DNA from: Clostridium grantii DSM 8605
GTDB lineage: Bacteria; Bacillota; Clostridia; Clostridiales; Clostridiaceae
Assembly (NCBI RefSeq): GCF_900129965.1
Contig: NZ_FQXM01000011.1
Location: 1-64,000, forward strand
DNA: 64,000 bases
Direction of reading: 5' to 3'
Below the pieces are notes generated by a model, which saw only the letters and a list, made by a program, of their open reading frames with translations, was not told the origin of the DNA and ran no database searches. The position numbers and the translations under genes are program-made. Of the stretch, positions 51,738 through 60,061 are shown piece by piece. Position 1 is the stretch's first letter. Every line of letters starts with the position of its first letter.

Positions 51738-52488
51738 TTTAGCGCTAATAAAATATGAACTTAGAAATTTAATGGGAAATACATTTACCCTAATTTTTGG
51801 GGTGATTTTTCCCATTGGAATGACCATATTCTTTGGAAAAATATTGGTAGGCAATGTGCCTGAGGATATGAGAGATGTTGTTTTAACAAGTATTTTTATT
51901 ACTGAAAGTTTAATTATTCCCTTAGCATCTATTCTTGTAGGATATTCCGCAATATTTTCCCAGGAACTAGAAAAAAACACACCATTAAGATTTCGGTTGT
52001 TTGGGTATAGTGAAAAAACTATATTGATTTCTAAAATATGTGCCCATTTGATTTTTATAACCATATCACTGGTTATCTACACAGCAGTAGTTATCTCAGT
52101 ATTAAAAATACAGGTACCAACTTTAAGCTCAGCACTTATTTTAATAGTATCCTTATATTTACTATCTACAATTTTGTTTATGTTAGCTCATGGAATATCA
52201 TTATTTTTCAAGAAATTTGGACCAACTTTTGCCATAACTATGATATTATATTTTTTAATAATGATTTTAAGCGGAATGTTTGGTGTGCAAGCAAAGGATT
52301 TTCCAGATGCACTAAAGGCTGTGGCATATGTTTTTCCAACAACTTATATCAGCGGAGAATTTATAGATTTTTGGCAAGGTGGTAGCTATAATTTTGTTCC
52401 TTTTATCCAATCCTTTATATTCTTTGCAGCTGTTTCATCCATTATATTAATTTTGGCAATATACCATAATAGAAGAAAATTCAATTAA
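51718..52488 (+). CDS. ABC-2 type transporter permease
   Basis: 256 aa with six membrane helices and a short N-terminus LIKYELRNLMGNTFTLIFGV. The typical ABC-2 pattern DFPDALKAVAYVFPTTYISG precedes the last helix. Membrane half of the exporter; the substrate may be a peptide or a toxic amphiphile (inference). Start follows AAGGGAGGTATAAGC. Confidence 0.87.
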   Translation: MNTKLFNLALIKYELRNLMGNTFTLIFGVIFPIGMTIFFGKILVGNVPEDMRDVVLTSIFITESLIIPLASILVGYSAIFSQELEKNTPLRFRLFGYSEKTILISKICAHLIFITISLVIYTAVVISVLKIQVPTLSSALILIVSLYLLSTILFMLAHGISLFFKKFGPTFAITMILYFLIMILSGMFGVQAKDFPDALKAVAYVFPTTYISGEFIDFWQGGSYNFVPFIQSFIFFAAVSSIILILAIYHNRRKFN

Positions 52489-52551
52489 ATAAAAGATTCT
52501 TGGCTATTTACAATAAATATGGTTCACTGTTCGTGTCACATTTTCTTAGGA

Positions 52552-52594
52552 CTTAATAAAGCACTTTTCTCATTAGGAAGAGTGCTTTATTAAG
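52552..52594. terminator. 14-bp hairpin between convergent operons
   Basis: Perfect stem CTTAATAAAGCACT / AGTGCTTTATTAAG with a 15-nt loop, between the exporter (ends 52488) and the redox operon (ends 52622). Neither side has a clear T tract, so it may act as a weak terminator or mRNA 3'-end stabiliser for both. Confidence 0.6.
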
Positions 52595-52621
52595 CTTTAT
52601 CTCAACCAAATTTTGTTGCTG

Positions 52622-53032
52622 TTATAAGTATTTCATCATAACTTTTTCGATTTCTTTTGCAACTTTTTCCACCATTTCTTTATGTTCTTCTGTTAAATAT
52701 CTTGTGGATACTAATTTTGATTCCGCTATTTCCTTGCCTAAAATATCAGAAACTATTATTGTATCACTAACTTTACCACTATACTTTTCGGTAGCTATTT
52801 TTGCACAACATTTATCACAGCCCTCTACTACAATGGTAGGATATTTTTTTGCAAATCCTCTTTCTTCTTCTCCCCCTGCATTAAAAAGTGGTAAACATAT
52901 AGTAACTGTTTTTTCAGGCATAATCTCGTCAAGCATCTTTCTTGTTGCCAATCTAGATATAGTTCCACCTAAACAATCTTCCCCACTACAGGATACTACA
53001 CCAATCTTTAAGTTGTCTTTATTTTCTGCCAT
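52622..53032 (-). CDS. DGC/CGGC-type cysteine-rich, putative metal-binding protein (third copy)
   Basis: 136 aa. Two cysteine motifs: VVSCSGEDCLGG (Cys15, Cys20) and VVEGCDKCCAK (Cys72, Cys75, Cys76), plus Cys46. The arrangement resembles the putative zinc-binding DGC family, whose role is unknown. C-terminal part is helical and charged. Last gene of the lipoyl/HdrA operon; the two preceding genes encode the same domain, so it is a tandem paralogue. The start follows AAGGAGGGTAATTAGTT. Confidence 0.75.
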   Translation of the reverse strand: MAENKDNLKIGVVSCSGEDCLGGTISRLATRKMLDEIMPEKTVTICLPLFNAGGEEERGFAKKYPTIVVEGCDKCCAKIATEKYSGKVSDTIIVSDILGKEIAESKLVSTRYLTEEHKEMVEKVAKEIEKVMMKYL

Positions 53033-53034
53033 AA

Positions 53035-53439
53035 CTAATTACCCTCCTTACTTAATTCTTTTACCTTTTTAGCTAATTCATCAGCTATTTCATCAACTAT
53101 TTCCCAGCCTTCTTCAGTAAGTTCAGTAGCAGTTCCAGCCTTAGCCCCTTTATGCTTTCTAAAAGCATCTATAACTCTATATTCTTCTTTCACTATTCCC
53201 CCAACATTAGCAACATTTTTTGCCGCACACATTTTAGGACATCCATCAATAGTAATACATTTTTTCCCTTTTATTAATTTACCAGAAGCTTCGCCATCTG
53301 TTGATACAAAAGCAAGGCACATATTTTCTGATTGATGGGCACATAATTCATTAGCAACCTTGAGAGCTACTTCTCTAGAAACTAATCCTAAAACCTTACC
53401 CATACCACTGCAAGGAATAACTTTAATTTTATTAGACAT
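53035..53439 (-). CDS. DGC-type cysteine-rich protein (second copy)
   Basis: 134 aa. KVIPCSGMGKVLGLVSREVA and TIDGCPKMCAAKNVANVGG give the family cysteines (one in the first motif, two in the second). It is smaller in cysteine content than its neighbours. ATG 53439 overlaps the 3' end of the fusion gene by 8 nt (ATGTCTAA), so translation is coupled; earlier starts at 53448/53451 lie too close to AAAGG. Putative metal or sulfur-binding role, no known reaction. Confidence 0.75.
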   Translation of the reverse strand: MSNKIKVIPCSGMGKVLGLVSREVALKVANELCAHQSENMCLAFVSTDGEASGKLIKGKKCITIDGCPKMCAAKNVANVGGIVKEEYRVIDAFRKHKGAKAGTATELTEEGWEIVDEIADELAKKVKELSKEGN

Positions 53440-54289
53440 GGAAATCATCAACCTTTCTCTTCAATATTTTAAAGTAATCTTCAAAATTCAATAAAAAATC
53501 TTTATCTTCCTCTAAATCCCCAAGTTCAATTTCTGCTATCCATCCTTTTTCATAAGGATTTTCATTAATCAATTCAGGCGCTGCTATAATCTCATCATTA
53601 ATGGAAATTATTTTTCCTGAAACAGGACAAACAACCTCAAATACTGCTTTTCCTGATTCTATTGTTCCTAGCTCCCCAAATTGTTCTATTTCTGAATCAA
53701 TTGCTGGTTCATTAAAAAACATGATATCTGAAAGACTTTGCTGTACATAATCAGTTACCCCTATTCTTGCAATATTTCCTGAGATATAAACCCATGAATC
53801 ATTTTCATTAAAATAAAAACCTTCTTTGGGAACTTTAAATATAAATTTGTCTTTTTTATAAATCTCATACTCTATTGTTTCAGGAAAACCAACCTTATTA
53901 TCTAATGATTTTTCCTCCTTGTCCTCCTCTTTTAAAATATCTTTACTTATAATATCAACTAATCTCTGTTCTTCCGAATCAATTCTTAAAGCTTTACCTA
54001 TGATAATATCATTATTCTTTGCTTCTTCTGTTACAGTAATTTTCTTTACTACTTTTAGCCCTTTCTCAACTGCTAGTTTACTTGCACATCTAGTTGCACA
54101 TCCATCAATTACAAGAAGTGGATTTTCTTCTGCCACTTTGTTATATCTAGATTCAGCCACTCTATATAAAACTGGGCAAATTAATTCACTTTCAGATTCC
54201 TCACAAACTTTTATAGCTACTTCACTAGAAATACACCCTGCACACTTATCAAGACCATTACAAGGTAAAATAGCATACTTTTTACTCAT
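53432..54289 (-). CDS. Fusion: DGC-type domain plus GcvH-like lipoyl-carrier domain
   Basis: 285 aa. Residues ~1-120 are the cysteine-rich domain (AILPCNGLDKCAGCIS; VIDGCATRCASK). Residues ~150-285 match glycine-cleavage H protein: WVYISGNIARIGVTDYVQQS, then GTIESGKAVFEV with Lys214 at the lipoylation position, and CPVSGKIISINDEI ... PELINENPYEKGW. A lipoyl arm beside a cysteine-rich domain suggests redox or sulfur chemistry coupled to the dihydrolipoyl dehydrogenase of the same operon, rather than glycine cleavage (no gcvT/gcvP here). Overlaps the ferredoxin gene by 8 nt. Confidence 0.82.
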   Translation of the reverse strand: MSKKYAILPCNGLDKCAGCISSEVAIKVCEESESELICPVLYRVAESRYNKVAEENPLLVIDGCATRCASKLAVEKGLKVVKKITVTEEAKNNDIIIGKALRIDSEEQRLVDIISKDILKEEDKEEKSLDNKVGFPETIEYEIYKKDKFIFKVPKEGFYFNENDSWVYISGNIARIGVTDYVQQSLSDIMFFNEPAIDSEIEQFGELGTIESGKAVFEVVCPVSGKIISINDEIIAAPELINENPYEKGWIAEIELGDLEEDKDFLLNFEDYFKILKRKVDDFHV

Positions 54290-54575
54290 TTTCCTTCATC
54301 GCCTTTCTTGTTTCCTTGATTTTTTTAGTTACCTCTGCTTTATTTGGAAAATCAATTGCATCAAGACCACATGCTTTTCCGCAAGCTCTACAGAAAACTA
54401 CACAATTATTTGGATTTTTTACAACTAGCTTTTGCTCTTCATTTTCTCTCACTTCAAAAACTTTATGAGGACAAAATTCTACGCAATCATTACAATAATT
54501 ACATTTTTCAAAATCTATTATTGGACTCCAATCAATGCTATCTCTTGGAACTCCCATGAAAGTTGTTTCGCTCAT
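54282..54575 (-). CDS. Ferredoxin-type [4Fe-4S] protein
   Basis: 97 aa. First cluster CNYCNDCVEFCPHKVFEV (C-x2-C-x2-C-x4-CP, slightly longer than the usual C-x2-C-x2-C-x3-CP), second CVVFCRACGKACGLDAIDFP (C-x4-C-x2-C-x3-C). Short charged tail. Likely electron carrier between the HdrA-like protein or an external donor and the lipoyl/flavin partners. Ribosome site GGAGGTATAAAA; 2 nt after the previous gene. Confidence 0.83.
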   Translation of the reverse strand: MSETTFMGVPRDSIDWSPIIDFEKCNYCNDCVEFCPHKVFEVRENEEQKLVVKNPNNCVVFCRACGKACGLDAIDFPNKAEVTKKIKETRKAMKENE

Positions 54576-54577
54576 TT

Positions 54578-54952
54578 TTATACCTCCAACCCTAATTTTT
54601 CTAATGCCTCTTCTACTACACTTATAGCTTTTTCATTGGTCATATCTCTGATATCAAGCATAACTGCATCTTTTTCTATATCTAAACCTGCTTCTTTAAA
54701 TGCATCTTTAAACATTTTCTTTTGCATATTAGGTGCACATGCTCCTATTACCACTTTTCTATGAGATTTTAAGAAATCTGCTAAAAATCTATCTCCATCT
54801 TCTTCGCAAAGTTGCGGATGTATAAATCCATACTCTACAGGTAATTCAACTCTAACCTGATTGATAAAATCCCAAATATCCATCGCTTGAAATCCTGGAC
54901 ATTTTCCTGTACACACACACATAATAAATCCTGGCAATTGTTTTTCTTCCAT
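54578..54952 (-). CDS. HdrA N-terminal-like protein
   Basis: 124 aa. FIMCVCTGKCPGFQAMDIWD and RKVVIGACAPNMQKKMFKDA match the small N-terminal, Fe-S-binding domain of heterodisulfide reductase subunit A (typically C-x-C and CSPxxHExxF), here as a stand-alone protein. No FAD domain is present. ATG 54952 is used (AGGAATATTTTT); the longer frame from 55012 lacks a ribosome site. It likely carries a cluster and docks with the flavoprotein encoded just upstream. Confidence 0.72.
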   Translation of the reverse strand: MEEKQLPGFIMCVCTGKCPGFQAMDIWDFINQVRVELPVEYGFIHPQLCEEDGDRFLADFLKSHRKVVIGACAPNMQKKMFKDAFKEAGLDIEKDAVMLDIRDMTNEKAISVVEEALEKLGLEV

Positions 54953-55012
54953 AAAAATATTCCTCCACTTTTTTTGTTTTTTATAACTTTGCTTTTGCAA
55001 AATTATTATCAT

Positions 55013-56407
55013 TTATTTATGAATTGCTAAACCTACTGCATCCCCACAAGCTTCCATTATTGCTTCACTTAAAGTTGGGTGTGGATGTATTATTTCTGCC
55101 ATAATCTCAGCTTTAATTCCTGCACTCACCGCCAAAGTAAGTTCAGATATTATTTCTGAAGCATTAGCTCCTAAAATTTGAGCCCCTAATATAATATTAG
55201 AATTCTTGTCCACAACTATTTTTACAAATCCTTCTCTCTCGCTAAGACACAATGCTCTACTGTTATTTCTAAAATTAAATCTACCTATATTAACTTCTAT
55301 ATTTTTGTTCTTTGCTTCTTCTTCATTTAAACCTACAGAAGCTATTTCTGGATGTGTATAAACACAAGCTGGTACTGCATTATAATTAACTTTACTTTTA
55401 ATTCCTAAAGCATTTTGTGCTGCAACTCGACCTTCTGCATAAGCAAGATGAGCAAGTAATTTTCCTCCGATTACATCTCCAGCTGCATAAACATTTTTTA
55501 TATTTGTTTCCATGTTTTCATTTACAAGTATTTTACCTTTTTCCGTCTTAATTCCTAATTGAACAATATCTTTTGATACGCCATTTAGCTTACGTCCAAC
55601 TGCTATTAAAACTTTTTGGGTTTCAATAAATTTTTCTTTTTCATTTTCGTTTGTATGTAATATTAATCCTTTTTCACTTTCCACAATATCTATTACTTTT
55701 GTATTCAAATTTATTTTAATTCCTTGTCTTTTCATTATCTTCTCAAGCTCACTTGTGATTTCTTTATCCTCTGATGGTAGTATATTATCCATAAGCTCTA
55801 TAACAGTAACTTTTGATCCCGCATAATTAAACATAGTTGCAAACTCAAGTCCAATAGCTCCAGCCCCTATTATTACTATATTTTCAGGAACCTCTTTTAA
55901 TTCTAGGGCTTCATCACTTGTAATAACATCTTCTAGATCAATACCAGAAATATCAGGCTTTAAGGGCTTTGAACCAGTAGTTATTATTAATTTTTCACAG
56001 TTTATATGAATTTCTTCACTTTCTGTTTCCACCATTATTTCTGATGAATTAACTATTCTTCCTGAACCCTTTATTACATGAATGTTGTTCTTTTTCATTA
56101 AATGTTCTATACCCATTCTTAGATTTTTAACAACTCTATCTTTCCTAGAATTTGCAGTACTCCAATCCAAAGAATTTAATGTGGAATCTATTGAAACTTC
56201 CTTGGATTTTTTAATTAAATAAGTTACTTCCGAAGTCCTTAGTAATGCTTTTGTAGGAATACACCCTCTATTAAGGCAAGTTCCTCCAATCTCTCTTTCT
56301 TCAACCATTGCAACGCTAGCCCCTAGTTGTGCTGCTTTGATTGCAGCAACATAACCTGCTGGCCCTCCACCAATTATGCCCACACTAACTTGAATATTTT
56401 TTGACAA
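55013..56407 (-). CDS. Dihydrolipoyl dehydrogenase (E3) paralogue
   Basis: 464 aa. FAD-binding VGIIGGGPAGYVAAIKAAQL, redox-active disulfide GGTCLNRGCIPTKALL (C-x4-C), NAD-binding VIIGAGAIGLEFATMF, VYAAGDVIGGKLLAHLAYAE, and the C-terminal His-Glu pair in IIHPHPTLSEAIMEACGD. Complete E3 enzyme, with no 2-oxoacid dehydrogenase genes nearby. A TTG start at 56407 behind TGGGAGATGATATTT is preferred to ATG 56425, which has no ribosome site. First gene of the six-gene operon; substrate is presumably the lipoyl fusion protein. Confidence 0.88.
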   Translation of the reverse strand: MSKNIQVSVGIIGGGPAGYVAAIKAAQLGASVAMVEEREIGGTCLNRGCIPTKALLRTSEVTYLIKKSKEVSIDSTLNSLDWSTANSRKDRVVKNLRMGIEHLMKKNNIHVIKGSGRIVNSSEIMVETESEEIHINCEKLIITTGSKPLKPDISGIDLEDVITSDEALELKEVPENIVIIGAGAIGLEFATMFNYAGSKVTVIELMDNILPSEDKEITSELEKIMKRQGIKINLNTKVIDIVESEKGLILHTNENEKEKFIETQKVLIAVGRKLNGVSKDIVQLGIKTEKGKILVNENMETNIKNVYAAGDVIGGKLLAHLAYAEGRVAAQNALGIKSKVNYNAVPACVYTHPEIASVGLNEEEAKNKNIEVNIGRFNFRNNSRALCLSEREGFVKIVVDKNSNIILGAQILGANASEIISELTLAVSAGIKAEIMAEIIHPHPTLSEAIMEACGDAVGLAIHK

Positions 56408-56488
56408 AAATATCATCTCCCACATACATAAATATGCTATATTAATATATTTTTATGTTCTCATAATTCCTCATAATCATTTACACAT

Positions 56489-56549
56489 TAATACTTATAT
56501 ACTCATATGAGTATATAAGTATTATATGCCCAGCTATCTTACTTGTCAA
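56489..56549 (-). promoter_or_regulatory. Promoter with overlapping 36-nt palindromic operator
   Basis: Minus-strand -35 TTGACA (56544-56549), 17-nt spacer, -10 TATAAT (56521-56526). A 36-nt perfect palindrome at 56489-56524 (centre ACTCATATGAGT) overlaps the -10 and start point, about 80 nt upstream of the lpd-like start. It should be a repressor site. The ArsR/SmtB-like look is tentative and no regulator gene is adjacent. Confidence 0.72.
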
Positions 56550-56562
56550 CAAAATAGAACAC

Positions 56563-56595
56563 AAAAAAAACAAGACTTAAGAATTCAAAGTCTTG
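56563..56595 (-). terminator. Terminator of the Rpn-type nuclease gene
   Basis: 8-bp stem CAAGACTT / AAGTCTTG (56571-56578 with 56588-56595) with a 9-nt loop, followed on the minus strand by T8 (complement of 56563-56570). It begins 3 nt after the stop at 56598. Confidence 0.82.
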
Positions 56596-56597
56596 CT

Positions 56598-57593
56598 TTA
56601 TTGTTTGATTTTGCAAATAAAATCTTCCAAACTATCTGCTTTTGCAGAAAATCTCAACCATTTCTTTAAAGTATCATTGTTATCTTCTTCATTAATCAGC
56701 TTAATCACCTCATCAGTGACAATTTCTATTTCATTTAAATTATCCAATATATCTTCTCTTCTTGCTGAGGCTGCTCCTTCTTCTCTTCCTTCTTCTCTTC
56801 CTTCTTCTCTTCCCTCTTCTTTTCCTTCAATCCATCCTTCTGCCTTAGCTGTAGACATTATATCTCTCTCAATTGCTATAGTTTCTAAATGTTTTTCATA
56901 AGCTCTTCGATCCTTTTGCTCTAACTTTGTAAGATTTAATTGCATCTCTGCTTCTTTGATATACTTGGATTTGAATTCCTTTTTGATTTCTGAATTTTTA
57001 AGCATATATATCCATTCATCTATATCTTCTTTTACAATATTCTTAAATCTTTCTATATTAATTAGATAGTACTCTGGGAATATATTTGCTTTCTCTTTAA
57101 AAGTCACTTTATTTTCCCCTTTATCATCTATCTGTACTACTTTATTTTTTACTTTCAATTTTTCATTTGTGTGCATTCCATAAAATTCTGTGGTTCCATA
57201 ATAAATATAGTCTTTTCCAGTACCTAAATTAAAATAAAGAATACTTACAGAAATAACTTTTGAAATATCTTTATATTCTTCTCCTAATTTAAAATAATCA
57301 ACTATAACCTTTGAGCTACCGTAAAGAACTCTTTCTAAATAATCAGACTCTCTCTCATTTTGTATTTCAACAATTATTTTCTCTTTATTTTCATCTTCTA
57401 CAAGAATATCTACTCTGTTAAATTTATTTGTTTCACTGCTTTGATTTCCTTCACTTTCAAGAATATTTAAAATAACAATATCTTTTTTAAGTAGTGCTGT
57501 TAGAAATCCTTCTAAAACTTTAAAATTGCTTTTATCTCGTAACATCTTTTTTATAAACCAATCGAATCTTATTAATTTATTTGAGTTTTCCAT
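56598..57593 (-). CDS. Rpn-family recombination-promoting nuclease / PD-(D/E)XK protein
   Basis: 331 aa. N-terminus FDWFIKKMLRDKSNFKVLEG and the nuclease core NRVDILVEDENKEKIIVEIQ, then ERVLYGSSKVIVDYFKLGEE, are typical of the Rpn/PD-(D/E)XK transposase-like family, which can promote RecA-independent recombination and is often tied to phase-variable defence. Near the C-terminus the protein has tandem GREE repeats (about 254-275, 12-bp units at 56766-56830). That makes it prone to length variation. Ribosome site AGAGGAAGTGAATTAG. Confidence 0.78.
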   Translation of the reverse strand: MENSNKLIRFDWFIKKMLRDKSNFKVLEGFLTALLKKDIVILNILESEGNQSSETNKFNRVDILVEDENKEKIIVEIQNERESDYLERVLYGSSKVIVDYFKLGEEYKDISKVISVSILYFNLGTGKDYIYYGTTEFYGMHTNEKLKVKNKVVQIDDKGENKVTFKEKANIFPEYYLINIERFKNIVKEDIDEWIYMLKNSEIKKEFKSKYIKEAEMQLNLTKLEQKDRRAYEKHLETIAIERDIMSTAKAEGWIEGKEEGREEGREEGREEGAASARREDILDNLNEIEIVTDEVIKLINEEDNNDTLKKWLRFSAKADSLEDFICKIKQ

Positions 57594-57712
57594 CTAATTC
57601 ACTTCCTCTCATACTTATAATTTTACCATATATGCACTTTTTTAAACATGTTTATTAGTTCAACATTGAGCTCTCTTTTTATTTGATAATTTTAACTTCA
57701 ACATTATTTAAA

Positions 57713-58440
57713 TTATTTATCATATCTTGGCATTTTTATAATAGCCTTAAACAAATCTCCATCTATTTCTATAATAAAACTTCCCTTTTGAATCTCTATC
57801 AAACTTTTAGCTATAGACAATGCAAGTCCACTTCCCTGACTACTTCTTGATTCATCACCACGTTTAAATCGCTCCATAAGTTCATCAGCAGAGATATTTA
57901 ATTCATAAGCTGAAATATTTTTTATTGTCACTTCCACTTCATTCCCTAAGTCTATAACATCCAAATAAACTCTAGATCCACATTGTGCATATTTAAGTTA
58001 ATGGGGTTCTTATATCATGGGAAACATTTGTAATTAATTCTGTTTTTAATCTTTCATTTTTAACTTCGTTGTCCACTGCTTCTTTTAACCCCTGACCTAT
58101 ATCATTAATATTAGCAGCAAGTATTCCAAATTCGCTTTTCCCTGTAGTTTTTATTGTATAGTGAATATCACCGTTTTTTATTTTTTCTACGCCTTCTTTT
58201 ATCTCATTAAATTTCTTTACTTGCTTTAAAGAGAGCCATGCCACAAAAGCTATAGTTATTTGAAAAACAAAAAAAGTAATTGCAATTAATATAGGGTAAC
58301 CTATTACGATGAAAAGAATCTTGAAACCAACACTTCCACTATCATATATTACTTTTATATTCTTCTATTAACATTGCTAAACTTGTTATAACATCTCTAC
58401 TCTCAAAGTCATATTCATTGCTTTTAAAATAACTATCTTC
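57713..58440 (-). pseudogene. Decayed sensor histidine kinase
   Basis: Three linked pieces of one kinase in the minus strand. Piece 1 (58440-58345) reads EDSYFKSNEYDFESRDVITS ... EEYKSNI then a TGA stop, with a -1/+1 shift. Piece 2 has a membrane helix (VIGYPILIAITFFVFQITIA), HAMP and TELITNVSHDIRTPLT with the phospho-His, ending at a stop near 58005. Piece 3 (KYAQCGSRVYLDVIDLGN ... SGLALSIAKSLIEIQ) is the ATPase end. About 100 residues between His and N/G boxes are deleted. It overlaps the permease stop (TCTTGA). Confidence 0.8.
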
Positions 58441-59236
58441 AAGAAATATGCAAATCCCTTTTAGGATAAAAAATAAATGTTCCAATAATGCTAACTACTA
58501 TTATTCCTAAAGAAATAATTATATACACTCCTTGAAGTTTTTCCTCATTTAATAAATACAAAGGTTCAAAATATTTAAATGGAGTAAAATATTTCATAAA
58601 TTCAATTTTATCGCTTAACCCTATTAATATAGATAAAAGATATGTTACTAACAATATACTTATAGAAACCGCTCCTGCTTTTTTGTACCTTTTTAATAAA
58701 GAGGCTATAAGCATACCTATACTTAAAAATACAATTTGAATAATAAATATTGCTGCTATGCTTAATGCCCAGAACTTAAAAAACTCTTTACTGGGTTGAT
58801 ATTTCATAGTTGCAACAATTCCTGTAATTCCAGTGACGCTTAAAAGAATAAAGCAATTAATAACCGCTGCTATTAATTTGCTAGTGATTACTTTCTTTCT
58901 TGAAATTGGTAAAGCAAAAAGAAATTCAACTGTTTTATCTCTTTCTTCTTTAGATATTATTGAGCTACCTAGCAATACAGCATAAATCCCCAGCATAATA
59001 TAAAAATAGATATTAGCAATACTAACAAATCCACTTACAGTTGTAAGATTTGCACCATTCATACTAAAAGCCTTCAACATAGCTTCTGGCATTGAATCCA
59101 AAATATCTGCCATAGCTGGATTATTATAATAAGCTGAGAATTCTGACATCATCATAACAAATATTAAAATAATACAAGCACTCCATATTATAAGAGATTT
59201 CATATTAGCTTTTAATTCTCTTTTAATAATATTCAT
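58439..59236 (-). CDS. ABC-2 family transporter permease
   Basis: 265 aa, six membrane helices, N-terminal IIKRELKANMKSLIIWSACI and ISKEERDKTVEFLFALPISR, a pattern of ABC-2-type exporters (YtrF/EcsB-like). Third gene of a three-gene exporter operon; its 3' end runs into the decayed kinase at 58440. Possibly the two permeases form a heterodimer. Confidence 0.83.
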   Translation of the reverse strand: MNIIKRELKANMKSLIIWSACIILIFVMMMSEFSAYYNNPAMADILDSMPEAMLKAFSMNGANLTTVSGFVSIANIYFYIMLGIYAVLLGSSIISKEERDKTVEFLFALPISRKKVITSKLIAAVINCFILLSVTGITGIVATMKYQPSKEFFKFWALSIAAIFIIQIVFLSIGMLIASLLKRYKKAGAVSISILLVTYLLSILIGLSDKIEFMKYFTPFKYFEPLYLLNEEKLQGVYIIISLGIIVVSIIGTFIFYPKRDLHIS

Positions 59237-59248
59237 ATAAAAAACCCC

Positions 59249-60052
59249 CTATACTGAGTGAATGTTACGTTTAAGATATAAAATATAGCTACCTATAATT
59301 GAAATAACTATAATGCCAACATTAATCCCCACCAACATAAAATCATATTCTCCACTTGCTAATATAGTTGCAGGTTCAAAATGATAGAATGGTGATATTA
59401 AACCAAGAATTTCTCCCCCAATGATACTTCTAAGAGAATTCAAAATATATAAACCAAAAGATAACGCCATAGAATAACTAAGCACACTACGAACCTTTTT
59501 TACACACATAGAAATAAACATTCCAACGCTTAAAAAGAAAAGTTGAAATAAAAATGTGGTTAATAAAAGCTTGATCAAATATTCCCCATTATACTCCGCA
59601 CCATCTGTAAAAAGCATAATTGCCCCAAAACTACCAAGCCAAATAAAGAAATTTGTAATAGTTAAACTTGTAAAGGCTGCAAAAAATTTACTCATAAAAA
59701 TCTTAGTTCTAGATACAGGCTTGCTCATTAAAAAATCTGCTGTAAGTTCGCTTTCTTCCACTGATAATAAATGAAAACCATAATTGGAACTTTGAATAGC
59801 CACACATAATTGCACAAATACAAATACAAAAGAAAAATACCCTAAAACCGTTGACAAAGAAAGACTTCCATCCATTCCAAAAGCTTTTAAAAGCTCTGGT
59901 GGATAATTTTCTAGAATTTTATCCATAAGTGCAGCATCTGCAGCAAAAGCTGAGAAAAAAAGCATATACATAACAATAAGACCTATCATTGATAAAGACC
60001 ATATAATAATAGATTTACCATACATTTTCATTTCGTATTTAAATATATTCAT
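59249..60052 (-). CDS. ABC-2 family transporter permease (paralogue)
   Basis: 267 aa, six membrane helices, with IFKYEMKMYGKSIIIWSLSM and ESELTADFLMSKPVSRTKIF, homologous along its length to the next permease. ATG 60052 (after AGGTGAAATTT) is preferred to GTG 60061, which is too close to the ribosome site. Adjacent to the ATPase stop (60062). Substrate unknown. Confidence 0.83.
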   Translation of the reverse strand: MNIFKYEMKMYGKSIIIWSLSMIGLIVMYMLFFSAFAADAALMDKILENYPPELLKAFGMDGSLSLSTVLGYFSFVFVFVQLCVAIQSSNYGFHLLSVEESELTADFLMSKPVSRTKIFMSKFFAAFTSLTITNFFIWLGSFGAIMLFTDGAEYNGEYLIKLLLTTFLFQLFFLSVGMFISMCVKKVRSVLSYSMALSFGLYILNSLRSIIGGEILGLISPFYHFEPATILASGEYDFMLVGINVGIIVISIIGSYILYLKRNIHSV

Positions 60053-60061
60053 AAATTTCAC

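Noticed and set aside
51374..52064. Minus-strand ORFs of 117 and 121 codons
   Set aside because: Complement of the exporter ATPase and permease genes with low-complexity content.
56593..56901. Plus-strand ORF with serial PSSLPSS repeats
   Set aside because: It is the antisense of the GREE repeats in the Rpn-type gene and has no ribosome site.
57713..58244. Two separate small kinase genes
   Set aside because: Together they read as the front and back of one kinase with a deleted middle and no start sites, so they are described as one pseudogene.
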